Shown piece by piece: positions 33,934-43,039 of a stretch of DNA of 64,000 nucleotides (positions are counted from its first letter, which is position 1; each line of letters starts with the position of its first letter). The stretch is from NCBI RefSeq assembly GCF_946886895.1, contig NZ_CAMPJO010000003.1, positions 325,823 through 389,822 on the forward strand. Direction: 5' to 3'. This DNA is from an uncultured Marinobacter sp. (GTDB lineage Bacteria; Pseudomonadota; Gammaproteobacteria; Pseudomonadales; Oleiphilaceae). Below the pieces are notes generated by a model. The model ran no database searches and was not told where the DNA came from. It saw only the letters and a list, made by a program, of their open reading frames with translations. The position numbers were made by a program, and so were the translations under genes.

Positions 33934-35364
33934 GTGATCAATGATATCCGCCTGGGCGGCACAGCGCCCCTCCAGCAACAGCTTTACCAGCAACTGTCCC
34001 AGCGCATCCTCAACCAGCGATACCGGCCGGGTAGCCAGCTACCCTCCAGTCGACAGATGGCCCAGGATCTGGGCGTCAGCCGGAATACCGTCAACGCCGT
34101 ATACGACCAGCTCAAGGCCGAGGGCTTCCTGCAGAGCCGGGCCGGCAAAGGCGTCTTCGTGCACGAAGACATCACCGCCGTGGCAAAACCTGCCGGCCCC
34201 GGACCCAAGCACCCCATCCGAACCACCATGGCCTTGCCGCCCTTGCCATCACCTCCGGTTAACATGCTGCGAACGGTCGAAGACGCCAACCTGCCGTTCC
34301 AGCCCGGCCTGCCCGATCTTGATGCTTTCCCCATCCGAAGCTGGAACCGCATCCTTCATCACCAGGAAAGCCGACGGGCGCTCAGGGGCTATGACAGCGT
34401 CCAGGGATACCTGCCCCTGCGACGCGCCATCGCCGCCTATCTGAGCACTTCCCGGGGCGTGCGCTGCGGGGAGCATCAAGTGATCATCACCAATGGCGCC
34501 CAGCAGGCCCTGTCGCTCATTGCCGATGTATTCCTGAAACCGGGTGACCGGGTATTCTGCGAAAACCCCGGCTACCGGGGCGCCCGCTATGCCCTGGGCC
34601 GATACCGCAATCCGTTGGTGCCCGTCCCCCTGAAGAACCAGGTGCTGGATGTGGAGTCACTGACAGGCCTGGGCCCGGCAAGGCTGTTGTCTTGCACGCC
34701 CACGCATCAGTACCCCATGGGTGGCGTACTTGACCTTTCCCAGCGCATGGCTCTGGTGCAGTGGGCCCAACGCAACGGGTGCTGGATTGTTGAGGACGAC
34801 TACGACAGCGAGTTCCACTTCTACCACAAACCCTTCGCGGCCATTCAGGGCATGTTCGACAACGCGCCCGTGCTGTACGTAGGCAGTTTCAGCAAAACGC
34901 TGATGCCCGGCTTACGCGTCGGTTACCTTGTCGTTCCGGAGGTCGTTGTGGAGCCGGTACTCTGGGCAAAGCAGATCAGCGGCGGAGAAACGCCCCTGCT
35001 GACCCAGGCCACCATCGCCGAATTCATCGAAAGCGGCCAGTTCAGCCGCCACCTGCGGCGCATGCGCCAGCTTTACCGAGATAAGTGGCAGCTCTTCCAG
35101 CAGCGAGTGGCCGAAGAGCTCAACGGGCTGGTGCAGCCAGTGGCTGAGAGTGCCGGCATGCACCTGGTTCTGGAAGGAGATTTCGACGACCTGGCCCTGA
35201 GCCAATGGCTGAAAACCCGGGGCTTCGGCAGCACGCCGCTCAGTGCCCATTACATCGGAAATACCGCGCAGACAGGCCTGGTAATGGGATTCGCCAGCGC
35301 CAGTGAGCGCCAGATTGAAGAGTGTGTGGCCACCTTGCGATCCGGGTTTACAGACTATTGTTAA
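33934..35364 (+). CDS. MocR/PdxR-family transcriptional regulator
   Basis: A 476-residue regulator consisting of a GntR winged-helix domain (residues 10-75, with SSRQMAQDLGVSRNTVNAVYDQL) fused to a class I aminotransferase-like domain (about 115-470). The PLP lysine sits in GSFSKTLMPGLRVGYL. MocR proteins bind PLP or related ligands and control adjacent genes, frequently vitamin B6 or amino-acid genes. The start is a GTG with a weak ribosome site. The divergent partner is the pyridoxamine-oxidase-related flavoprotein, with a 108-base shared control region. It overlaps the convergent DUF2784 gene by four bases. Confidence 0.93.
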   Translation: MINDIRLGGTAPLQQQLYQQLSQRILNQRYRPGSQLPSSRQMAQDLGVSRNTVNAVYDQLKAEGFLQSRAGKGVFVHEDITAVAKPAGPGPKHPIRTTMALPPLPSPPVNMLRTVEDANLPFQPGLPDLDAFPIRSWNRILHHQESRRALRGYDSVQGYLPLRRAIAAYLSTSRGVRCGEHQVIITNGAQQALSLIADVFLKPGDRVFCENPGYRGARYALGRYRNPLVPVPLKNQVLDVESLTGLGPARLLSCTPTHQYPMGGVLDLSQRMALVQWAQRNGCWIVEDDYDSEFHFYHKPFAAIQGMFDNAPVLYVGSFSKTLMPGLRVGYLVVPEVVVEPVLWAKQISGGETPLLTQATIAEFIESGQFSRHLRRMRQLYRDKWQLFQQRVAEELNGLVQPVAESAGMHLVLEGDFDDLALSQWLKTRGFGSTPLSAHYIGNTAQTGLVMGFASASERQIEECVATLRSGFTDYC

Positions 35365-35762
35365 TCCCGGGGGCGCCGGGGCCGCACCAGAAACCAACTG
35401 GCCAGCACCAGTGCCCCGAACACCGTGTAGACCAGGATAAATACCCAGTCCGGCGCGTTGTAATACAGAAGGGATTGCAACCAATGCTGAATGAACGATC
35501 CCTCATAGCCTGCCTGCCCTGCCCGCTCCCTCAGCGCCATCTCCCAGGTCGTTAACGGGCACAACACGCCCAGCCACGACTGAAGAACAACGATACCGAT
35601 AACCACCAGATGGCTCAGCCGAAACCAGACATTGTGCACCCATCTCCAATGGCGAACATGGCCCACGAAGATCGCCACCAGCCCCAGAACAACGAAGACC
35701 ACAAGCATCGTGTGCAGGATCAGGAGCAGGTCCGCAGCTATCAGAAGCCATCGGGTGTCCAT
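35361..35762 (-). CDS. DUF2784 membrane protein
   Basis: A 133-residue inner-membrane protein of the DUF2784 family. It has four hydrophobic segments (about residues 6-28, 42-62, 100-118 being clearest) and the family motifs HWRWVHNVWFRLSHL and LCPLTTWEMALR. The ATG at 35762 is six bases after GGGAG; the ATG two codons earlier touches that site and is less likely. No function is assigned to the family. It converges with the MocR gene, the two stop regions overlapping by four bases. Confidence 0.88.
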   Translation of the reverse strand: MDTRWLLIAADLLLILHTMLVVFVVLGLVAIFVGHVRHWRWVHNVWFRLSHLVVIGIVVLQSWLGVLCPLTTWEMALRERAGQAGYEGSFIQHWLQSLLYYNAPDWVFILVYTVFGALVLASWFLVRPRRPRD

Positions 35763-35907
35763 AGTCATCTCCCAACGTCTGTGCTGTCTCGGTGAGTAAC
35801 CCGGGCGGTCAGTGACCTGATGGACAGGCTGGCCGGGGGCGGCGCCTGAAGCTACTCTGTGTTATTAAATTAAGCTCGCGGACGACTATCCGTAAAGGAG
35901 GCGACTT

Positions 35908-36642
35908 ATGAGCCATACGTCACCAGCCAGACTCGCATTTCTCTATCCCGGCCATGCCGCCGAAGATGACTACCCGTTGATGGGGTCAATGGTCGAGCCG
36001 CCGGCCCAGGTACACCTGATCCACACCGAGTTTAACGAAGACGCCCACACCGTTGAGGCACTCAGTGAAATGGGCAGCGTTGGCCGCCTGTCAAAGGGCG
36101 CGGAAGCCCTTGCTGGCACAGAGATCGAATCCGTGATGTGGACGTCCACCAGCGCCAGTTTCGTACTGGGCCTGGATGGCATACGCCAACAGATCGACGC
36201 CCTCGAGAAGCTGCTGTGTGTACCCGCATCCACAACCGCCATGGCATTTGCCAGAGCGGTCAAAGCCATTGGCGCGGAACGGGTGGCCATCGCCGCTACC
36301 TATCCGGAGGATGTGGCACAGCGATTCCGTGAATTTCTCCACCATTTCGAGATCGACGTGGTGCATCTTGCGAGCCGAGGAATCGTGACCGCCGCCGAAG
36401 TGGGCACCCTGAAAAAAGACGACGTCATCCACTTCGCGCTGGCAAACACCCGCAACAATGCTGACGCGCTGCTTATTCCCGATACCGCCCTTCACTCCGC
36501 CGCCTGGCTTACCGATCTGGAGCAGGCCACGGGAATACCGGTGCTGACCGCCAATCAGGTCAGTTTCTGGGAGGCTCTGCGCTTATGTGGAAAACTGACA
36601 CCCCAGTCCGGACTGGGCCGGCTGTTTGAAGACGTGCCCTGA
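35908..36642 (+). CDS. Asp/Glu racemase superfamily protein (maleate isomerase/arylmalonate decarboxylase-like)
   Basis: A 244-residue protein whose N-terminus (ARLAFLYPGHAAEDDYPLM) and C-terminal GIPVLTANQVSFWEALRLCG match the maleate cis-trans isomerase / arylmalonate decarboxylase branch of the Asp/Glu racemase superfamily. In that family one or two cysteines at fixed places do the chemistry. Here the first site reads VMWTSTS (W78-T79) and the second ALLIPDTAL, with D192 where cysteine is expected. C104 and C227, the only cysteines, are elsewhere. The protein either works differently or is no longer a racemase/isomerase. It has an excellent AAGGAGG ribosome site. Confidence 0.82.
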   Translation: MSHTSPARLAFLYPGHAAEDDYPLMGSMVEPPAQVHLIHTEFNEDAHTVEALSEMGSVGRLSKGAEALAGTEIESVMWTSTSASFVLGLDGIRQQIDALEKLLCVPASTTAMAFARAVKAIGAERVAIAATYPEDVAQRFREFLHHFEIDVVHLASRGIVTAAEVGTLKKDDVIHFALANTRNNADALLIPDTALHSAAWLTDLEQATGIPVLTANQVSFWEALRLCGKLTPQSGLGRLFEDVP

Positions 36643-36765
36643 GCTGCATCGGATTCGAAACGCATGACGGATGTGGGAAGGCGCTTGATGTCCGGCCCCT
36701 CCGATGCCAATATTCCTGCGGTTTACTCACACACCTCCGATACCCAAACCACTGGAGAATCCACC

Positions 36766-36909
36766 ATGACACTGCACCTGGAAATCGCCCCTCTCATCAG
36801 CCTCGGCGCCGGCATCGGCATCCTGGTGTTCCCCAAGCTGCTGAATTACATTGTGGCCGGGTATCTGATCGCGCTGGGTGTACTCGGGCTATTAGGGCAC
36901 TCCTTTTAA
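36766..36909 (+). CDS. DUF3096 small membrane protein
   Basis: A 47-residue protein matching the DUF3096 family: a short N-terminal LEIAPLISLGAGIGILVFP helix, then LLNYIVAGYLIALGVLGLLG, two membrane helices with nothing else. The ATG at 36766 is seven bases after GGAGA; the frame is open 100 bases further upstream but that part has no coding character. The function is unknown. It stands alone between the racemase-like gene and the convergent lipoprotein hydrolase. Confidence 0.85.
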   Translation: MTLHLEIAPLISLGAGIGILVFPKLLNYIVAGYLIALGVLGLLGHSF

Positions 36910-36955
36910 CACCGGCACCTGTTTCGCTAGCGTACAGAGCTGCCCGCCACCAGAC

Positions 36956-38893
36956 TCACATGCGGCCTTTCAGAGCACCCCGCAGAAGGGGCAGTTGCAC
37001 AGAGCCCTCAAGGTTGACGAAGGGCACCAGCGCATCCCTCGACCAGCTCGCAGGGTACTGTGGATGGAAACCGTACACCAGGAGAGCGAGTTCATCTCCG
37101 GCTGCCAAAGCCTCCGCTACCCCGACCAGCTCAATGACCTCTTGATCCTTCAGCCCCCGCACCGGCTTGATCTGGTCGTCAATCAGTTGCCAGCGGCTTT
37201 CTCCTGCAACGCGCTTGCCCAGCCCGATGAACACAATCGGATCACAGCCTGCGGCATAGGGATCCTGCTCAACCTCACATGTTGAGCGGCCCGCCAGATC
37301 AGACACCGTGAGCCTTGCGGTCGGAATGCCACCTAGTATGACACCATCCTCGCCGGCCTGCCCCAGGGGCAGTGCGGCAGGCGGCTGGGTCGCGGTTGCG
37401 ACGGCTTCGTAACCGGAGGCTATCGGCAATTCGTTTGCCACAGACCGCTCGACGACTCCCGCACCGTGAAGCACCCCACCCTCAGGCGCCGGTGCCGGGA
37501 AGGTGTCCACAGGGACCATAACGGACTGGCTGTCATCCAGTGACAGGCAGACATTCGAATCCGTTCCTTCGAAATACCCGGCGAGCGGTTTACCTTGCAG
37601 GTGATGCTCCAGCCAGTTCAATGTAGCGTCCGAAATGGCGATGTTACCGCACGCAAACTGACCAGCCGCGCCCTGAAAACCCGGTATTTCCAACAATCCT
37701 GCCGTCGGGTCTGCATAGTCGCCTGGTTGCAGCTCCTCTGGCGCCTCAACGGGCAAAACGTGGCCAGTCTGATGCGTAAGCAAGCGCACATCCCCGCCGA
37801 GGGACTCCAGGCACTGAAAGTTACGCCAGGCCTCATTGAAATTGAATAGCGTGTCTTTCATGCCCTGAGTCAGCAGCACATCGACTTTCGGATAAGGCGT
37901 TGGCTCAACATCAAACGCCGGAGGATTGATCTGATAACTCAACAAGCCGGTAGTATCCGATACCGATACTGACTCCCCGGTACAACGATAGGCCGGGCTG
38001 TGATAATAAAAGAAATCCAGGCCCGCGTCGGGGAAGTGGTTCAATGTTGCACCCTGCGCAAGGATTTCGCGAATGATCGGATCCAGCCCTTCATTGCCAT
38101 TTCCGGTGGAACCTGCTTCGCCCCCAGCCACCAGCACCAAATCCCACCCCGTTTTGATGACGTTGCCAGGATTAAGGCTGTATCTCAGGTCGTACCAGGT
38201 AATATCCGGCACCAGAGCATCGAGCCTTTGGCGCGGGTCCTGGCCATGCAGCAAGAGCTGGAACCCACCGCCATAACTGCCGCCAATAGCACCAACCACG
38301 GGATTGGGATTCAATGCCTCCGGCAGATCGGACTCATAGCGGCGTTGCAGGTAGTCCAGATTTTCCTCGGCCCAATCCAGAATTTGCACCAGATCCCGGC
38401 CCTCGAATTCGGGGTCCATCACCCGGACAGTGCCGGTGCTTTCACCGAAGCCTCGCTGATCGATTGAAATGACCACAAAGCCCGCTTCACGATAGGTCTC
38501 AAAACCATCCATATTGCGTGATCCGCCAAATCCATGGCCGTGTAATACCAACGGGTGACCCCGTGCGCAGTCGATTCCGCCAATGGGCTCAAGCACCTGA
38601 AAGGCAATCGTTTCTCCACTGGCTGAGTTCAACTTAACCGGATAGCTGCGACCTCCCTCGGTCGGCGTACCATCCGAACAGGAAACCGGAGTGAGCTCAG
38701 ACACGTCGCACCGGGAAGGCGCGCGATTACCGGGACCACCGCAGGTCTGTTGCCGGACACCGCTGTTTCGGTCAGCAGACGGGTCGGACGCAGGTTCTTC
38801 GGAACCCGGCACAATGCATCCGGCAACGGCCAGGGAAAGAAAAAATGGAATCAGATAGTGACGGCGAATCCAGGGGCGTTTGGTCTGAAGCAT
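36956..38893 (-). CDS. Lipoprotein alpha/beta hydrolase (CocE/NonD or S15-like)
   Basis: A 645-residue exported hydrolase with a lipoprotein signal (LAVAGC, lipidated C26). The alpha/beta-hydrolase triad is visible: S206 in GGSYGGG, D347 in GMKDTLF and H378 in TGHVL; the oxyanion HGHGFGG is at 118-124. The C-terminal about 200 residues form a beta-rich domain like that of X-Pro dipeptidyl peptidases and cocaine esterases. Several cysteines point to disulfides outside the cytoplasm. Probable substrates are esters or peptides at the outer membrane or periplasm. The ribosome site AAGGA lies within a hairpin leader (38895-38940). Confidence 0.9.
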   Translation of the reverse strand: MLQTKRPWIRRHYLIPFFLSLAVAGCIVPGSEEPASDPSADRNSGVRQQTCGGPGNRAPSRCDVSELTPVSCSDGTPTEGGRSYPVKLNSASGETIAFQVLEPIGGIDCARGHPLVLHGHGFGGSRNMDGFETYREAGFVVISIDQRGFGESTGTVRVMDPEFEGRDLVQILDWAEENLDYLQRRYESDLPEALNPNPVVGAIGGSYGGGFQLLLHGQDPRQRLDALVPDITWYDLRYSLNPGNVIKTGWDLVLVAGGEAGSTGNGNEGLDPIIREILAQGATLNHFPDAGLDFFYYHSPAYRCTGESVSVSDTTGLLSYQINPPAFDVEPTPYPKVDVLLTQGMKDTLFNFNEAWRNFQCLESLGGDVRLLTHQTGHVLPVEAPEELQPGDYADPTAGLLEIPGFQGAAGQFACGNIAISDATLNWLEHHLQGKPLAGYFEGTDSNVCLSLDDSQSVMVPVDTFPAPAPEGGVLHGAGVVERSVANELPIASGYEAVATATQPPAALPLGQAGEDGVILGGIPTARLTVSDLAGRSTCEVEQDPYAAGCDPIVFIGLGKRVAGESRWQLIDDQIKPVRGLKDQEVIELVGVAEALAAGDELALLVYGFHPQYPASWSRDALVPFVNLEGSVQLPLLRGALKGRM

Positions 38894-38894
38894 T

Positions 38895-38940
38895 CGTTGT
38901 TTTCCTTGTTATTGGGTTGGGAAACCAACGAAGAACAACG
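38895..38940 (-). promoter_or_regulatory. Structured 5' leader of the lipoprotein hydrolase gene
   Basis: On the minus strand an outer inverted repeat (CGTTGTT and AACAACG) encloses an inner 5-bp stem (GTTGG and CCAAC, four-base loop). The ribosome site AAGGA is inside the outer loop and one arm lies between it and the ATG. Folding could hinder translation start and make it temperature or factor dependent. The remaining sequence to 39211 holds the element at 39044 and otherwise nothing I recognise. Confidence 0.4.
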
Positions 38941-39043
38941 TAGAAAGATTGCAATATGTTCCTTGAGGCCCCGATAACGGCCCGAAAGGACAACAAAGAC
39001 ATAAACTGACGAGAGACCCGCACCAAGAACGGATAAGCCCATT

Positions 39044-39083
39044 ATGCCCTGCCCCGGGGTCGTGTCCGGGCATGGCAGGTTTT
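39044..39083 (+). promoter_or_regulatory. Two mutually exclusive stems upstream of the demethylase gene (possible attenuator)
   Basis: ATGCCC (39044-39049) can pair with GGGCAT (39068-39073), or CCTGCC (39048-39053) with GGCAGG (39074-39079); the left arms overlap, so only one stem can form. The second is followed by TTTT, as in a weak terminator. This lies about 130 bases before the start of the dimethylglycine-dehydrogenase-like gene. It is not a recognised riboswitch class. Confidence 0.35.
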
Positions 39084-39211
39084 GCCGTTTTTGGACGGCT
39101 CAGTGTCGTATTGGAGTTACCATCATCCTGCAATCCGGGCCACATTGAATCAAAGCCGTGACCGACGTGCGGCGTCGCGCTGGCATTCATTGCGAATCAA
39201 GGGAGAGCAGG

Positions 39212-41782
39212 ATGGCACAACTACCGAAGCGGGCAAACGTCGTCATTATCGGCCAGGGCGGCATCGTCGGGTCCTCAGTGGCCCACCACCTGATTGAGCA
39301 AGGCTGGGACGACATTGTGGGGCTGGAAAAATCGGCGATCCCCTCAGACATCGGCTCAACCTCCCATGCCTCGGATTTCTGCTTCACCACCTCCCACGAC
39401 AAGCTGAATACCTACACCACCAAATACAGCCAGGCGTTCTACCAGAAGCGCGGTAACTACGCGAAGTGTGGCGGCATGGAAGTCGCACGCATTGATGATG
39501 ACGAACGCATGGACGAACTCCGTCGCAAGGTGGGCTCCGGGAAAGCCTTCGGCACCAACGTCAGCATGATTTCGCCAAAACAGGCGAAGGAACTGTTCCC
39601 GTGGCTCGATGAAAGCCGGATTCAGGGCGCCATGTGGGATCCGGATGCCGGCCTGGTGGTGCCCCGTTCCCAGAAAGTGGCCGGTGACCTGGTGGAGGAA
39701 GCGGTAGCCACCGGCAAACTGAAGGCCTTTGCGTATACACCGGCCATCCGTATCGATGTCCAGAATGGGCAGGTTCGTGGCGTTGAAACCCACAAGGGCT
39801 ACATCGAGACGGAATACGTCGTGCTTGCTATGGGCATCTGGGGCCCCCTGATGGCAAACACAGCCAACTCGCCCCTGCCACTGATGCCCCTGGAGCACCC
39901 GTTGCTGTTTTTTGGCCCCTGCGAAGAACTCAGCGGTACCGGTAAACAGATCGTCTATCCATTGTTTCGCGATCAGGGCAACTCCGCCTATGTCCGGGAC
40001 ACCGGCGACCCGACCACTACCGAAGGTGGGCGTATCGAGTGGGGCTATTATGAAGCCGAAAACCCTCGACTGGTCTACCCTGGCGCCATTGTCGAGCCCG
40101 GTGAGGCAAGGCTGTCGCCGTCCATGCGGGATCTTTCTCTCGACCAGGTCATGGACGCCTACGAAAAAGCCATCGAAATGACCCCGATCCTGGGCGAACT
40201 GGGGTGGGAGGAAAAACATTCCTTCAATGGCCTGCTGTCGGTCACACCGGACGGCGGCTCCCTGATGGGCGAGTCCCCGGAAGTACGCAATCTGTGGTTC
40301 TGCGAAGCGGTGTGGGTCAAGGACGGGCCGGGCGCCGGCAAGGTGCTGGCGGACTGGATGACCCACGGCTCACCAGACATGGACCCCCACAGCGTCGATA
40401 TTGCCCGGCATTATCCGCTCCAGAAAACCCCGGATTATGTGTACAGCCGCTGCTACGAGACCGCCAAGAAAATCTACACCCCGGCGGTTCATCCCCGGGA
40501 GCCCTACCTGACCGGCCGCAGGATGCGAACCAGCCCGTTCTATCTGCGTGAGGTAGAGCTGGGCGCCTACTTCATGGAGGCCGCGGGTTGGGAGCGGGCC
40601 CACGGCTATGCCGCCAACGAGCCGACACTGCTGGCGAAGTACCGCGACCGCATTCCGGTGCGGGAGCACGAGTGGGACGCCCGGCATTTCTGGGAGGTTT
40701 CCAACGCCGAGCAACTGGAGATGAGCGAATCCGTGGGGATGATCAACCTCTCCCATTTCGCGATCTTCGACATCTCCGGTGATGACGCGGAAGCGCTGCT
40801 GGAATACCTGTCGGTGGCCAAGGTGGGGGGCACCACGCCCCACGGCAAAGGCGTGTATACCCATTTCCTCGACGGCCGGGGCGGCGTTCGCTCTGACCTG
40901 ACCATCATCCGCCGGAGCGACAACGACTACCGGGTGGTCTGTGGCGGCGACACCGGCCACCGGGACCATTGCTGGATCACCCGCATGGCCCGGGAGAAGG
41001 GCCTGGACAATATCCGTGTGCAGGACCGCACCGATGAACTGGCCACGCTCGGGCTCTGGGGGCCGAAGGCTCGGGACACCCTGGCGCAATTTGTCACGGA
41101 CCCGGAGCAACTGTCGGCGGAACATTTTCCCTTCGCCACCGCCCGGGAGCTGAACATACGGGGTGTGTCGGTCTGGGCGTTCCGGATTTCCTACGTGGGC
41201 GAGCAAGGCTGGGAACTCTACTTCCCATTCAGCTATGGCCTGAAAATCTGGGACCTGCTGTATGAGGCCGGCGTTACCCCGGTGGGCATCGAAACTTACG
41301 CCAATACCCGGCGCCTGGAGAAGAGCCTGCGCTTGCAGAACGTGGACCTGGAAACGGAATACAACCTTTACGAAGCCGGGCTGCCGCGCCCCAAGGTCAA
41401 GGACGCGGATTTTCACGGCAAGACGGCCTACCTGGAGCAGCGGGAAAGGCCGAGCCAGGCTGCCTACCTGTGCACCATGACCATGACGGATCATCGGGAC
41501 GCCAACGGTGTGCTGCGCTACCCGGTAGGCCAGTGGCCCATTCTGGATCCGCAAACAGGCGAGGTGCTGGTGGACAGCCATGGGCGCCGCTCCTATAACA
41601 CCAGCGTGGCCTGGGGACCCTCGGTGGGTAAAGTCATCCTGCTGGGATACATTCCGGCGGAGTATGCCCAGGAAGGCCGGGAACTGACCCTGGAATACTT
41701 TCAGGAGCACTACCCTATCCGTATCGAGGCAGTCGGTTACCGGGCACTGTTTGACCCAGACAACGAACGGGTCAAATCCTGA
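39212..41782 (+). CDS. FAD-dependent oxidoreductase with GcvT domain (dimethylglycine/sarcosine dehydrogenase-like)
   Basis: An 856-residue fusion enzyme. The N-terminal FAD domain begins VVIIGQGGIVGSSVAHHL (residues 10-27) and is followed by the substrate/FAO linker region. The C-terminal half (about 450-830) is a folate-binding GcvT module with GEQGWELYFPF and PVGIETYANTRRLEKSLR. Related enzymes oxidatively demethylate dimethylglycine, sarcosine or similar N-methyl compounds, passing the one-carbon unit to tetrahydrofolate. The ATG at 39212 follows GGGAGAG and matches the usual family start. The next genes are a GlxA regulator and, converging, three folate-C1 genes, which supports a demethylation role. 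The exact substrate is not shown by the sequence. Confidence 0.92.
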   Translation: MAQLPKRANVVIIGQGGIVGSSVAHHLIEQGWDDIVGLEKSAIPSDIGSTSHASDFCFTTSHDKLNTYTTKYSQAFYQKRGNYAKCGGMEVARIDDDERMDELRRKVGSGKAFGTNVSMISPKQAKELFPWLDESRIQGAMWDPDAGLVVPRSQKVAGDLVEEAVATGKLKAFAYTPAIRIDVQNGQVRGVETHKGYIETEYVVLAMGIWGPLMANTANSPLPLMPLEHPLLFFGPCEELSGTGKQIVYPLFRDQGNSAYVRDTGDPTTTEGGRIEWGYYEAENPRLVYPGAIVEPGEARLSPSMRDLSLDQVMDAYEKAIEMTPILGELGWEEKHSFNGLLSVTPDGGSLMGESPEVRNLWFCEAVWVKDGPGAGKVLADWMTHGSPDMDPHSVDIARHYPLQKTPDYVYSRCYETAKKIYTPAVHPREPYLTGRRMRTSPFYLREVELGAYFMEAAGWERAHGYAANEPTLLAKYRDRIPVREHEWDARHFWEVSNAEQLEMSESVGMINLSHFAIFDISGDDAEALLEYLSVAKVGGTTPHGKGVYTHFLDGRGGVRSDLTIIRRSDNDYRVVCGGDTGHRDHCWITRMAREKGLDNIRVQDRTDELATLGLWGPKARDTLAQFVTDPEQLSAEHFPFATARELNIRGVSVWAFRISYVGEQGWELYFPFSYGLKIWDLLYEAGVTPVGIETYANTRRLEKSLRLQNVDLETEYNLYEAGLPRPKVKDADFHGKTAYLEQRERPSQAAYLCTMTMTDHRDANGVLRYPVGQWPILDPQTGEVLVDSHGRRSYNTSVAWGPSVGKVILLGYIPAEYAQEGRELTLEYFQEHYPIRIEAVGYRALFDPDNERVKS

Positions 41783-41932
41783 GCAGCCAGCAAGTTCAGC
41801 ATCTGAGGGAACTGATCATTAATTGCACTATCAAAATACAAACGCTAGTGTTCAGGCTGGAAGCGCCCAATTCGAATAGTGTCCACCGGGTACGGGTATC
41901 CTGACCAACCCGGGTGGGACAAGGGGGTTATC

Positions 41933-43039
41933 GTGACCACTGGCAAAAGTACTTACGCAGACAGGTCTGCCTGTGGACCCTACCGGGTCGGCTTCCTTCT
42001 GGTGGATAACTTCACCCTGATTGCGTTGGCCACCGCTGTTGAACCCCTGCGCATGGCAAATCAGTTGGCGGGCACCGAACTCTATTCCTGGAAACTGCTC
42101 ACTGCAAAGGGCGACCATGCCCGCGCCAGCGATGGCATCACCATGGTACCGGATGCCTCCCTTCAGGAAGAACACAACTTCGATCTGGTCATCGTGGTTG
42201 CCGGTATTGATGTCACCCGGAGTTTTTCCCGCAAGGAAACGCGCTGGCTCCAACAGATGGCCCGCCGGCATGTCCTGCTTGGTGCCGTCTGCACAGGGGC
42301 CTACGTGCTGGCCAGTGCCGGACTGCTGAATGGCCACGCCTGCAGTGCTCACTGGGAGTGCCTGGAAGCCATGCAGGAAGGCTTTCCCCGAGTGCAGACC
42401 AACAACCGCCTGTTTACCGTTGAATCGGAGCGGATGACCTGCACCGGTGGCACGGTGCCCATGCATATGATGCTCAGTTTCCTGGCCCGCCGCCATGGCA
42501 AAGAGCTCAGCAACGCCGTTTCCCACATGTTTGTCTGCGACCGGGTACGGGAAGAGAGTGAACAACAGCCGATGCCCATGCATCCGGCACTCGCCCGCGC
42601 CCAGCCCAAGCTGGCGGAAGCCGCCCAACTCATGGAAGCGAACATTGAAGAGCCCATTGAGCTGAAGGAACTGGCGGCACTGGCCGGGATATCACGCCGG
42701 CAACTGGAACGCCTGTTCCTGAAACACACCGGTTGCACACCCTCACGCTACTACCTGCGGGTGCGCCTGAACCGAGCGCGCCGGCTGCTCAAACAGACCT
42801 CCTGTTCCATCGTTGAGATTGCCTCCATGTGCGGCTTCGTCTCCGCCACCCACTTCAGCCGCTGTTATCGCAAAACCATGGGGCGCGCGCCCAAGTACGA
42901 GCGCATGGAAGTGTTCCCTGAAAATGGCGCGGAAGGCGCTCTGACGCCCCCCATGGCCGCGCTCCCGTCTTCCTCCCTGCAGGCACTCCGGCGGGCCCGA
43001 GCGGAATCCACCTACGGCGTTTTCGAACGCTCAGGTTAA
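41933..43039 (+). CDS. GlxA family AraC-type transcriptional regulator
   Basis: A 368-residue regulator with an N-terminal DJ-1/PfpI amidotransferase-like domain ([25 protein letters not shown], and [16 protein letters not shown] with the nucleophile-elbow cysteine) and a C-terminal AraC helix-turn-helix pair ([19 protein letters not shown] and [18 protein letters not shown]). GbdR, CdhR and SouR, which control glycine betaine, carnitine and sarcosine catabolism in Pseudomonas, share this build. I chose the GTG at 41933 because AAGGGGG lies before it. It follows the demethylase by 150 bases and overlaps the convergent formate-THF ligase by nine; it is the likely regulator of the island. Confidence 0.92.
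   Translation: MTTGKSTYADRSACGPYRVGFLLVDNFTLIALATAVEPLRMANQLAGTELYSWKLLTAKGDHARASDGITMVPDASLQEEHNFDLVIVVAGIDVTRSFSRKETRWLQQMARRHVLLGAVCTGAYVLASAGLLNGHACSAHWECLEAMQEGFPRVQTNNRLFTVESERMTCTGGTVPMHMMLSFLARRHGKELSNAVSHMFVCDRVREESEQQPMPMHPALARAQPKLAEAAQLMEANIEEPIELKELAALAGISRRQLERLFLKHTGCTPSRYYLRVRLNRARRLLKQTSCSIVEIASMCGFVSATHFSRCYRKTMGRAPKYERMEVFPENGAEGALTPPMAALPSSSLQALRRARAESTYGVFERSG

Noticed and set aside
39181..39211. Sigma-54 promoter before the demethylase (TGGCATTCATTGC)
   Set aside because: Only eight bases separate GG and GC, so it does not fit.
38894..39211. Glycine or THF riboswitch before the dimethylglycine-dehydrogenase-like gene
   Set aside because: None of the conserved core sequences of these classes is present; only generic stems are seen.
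40370..41710. Minus-strand frame of 446 residues
   Set aside because: Antisense to the FAD/GcvT enzyme; no recognisable motif and no ribosome site.
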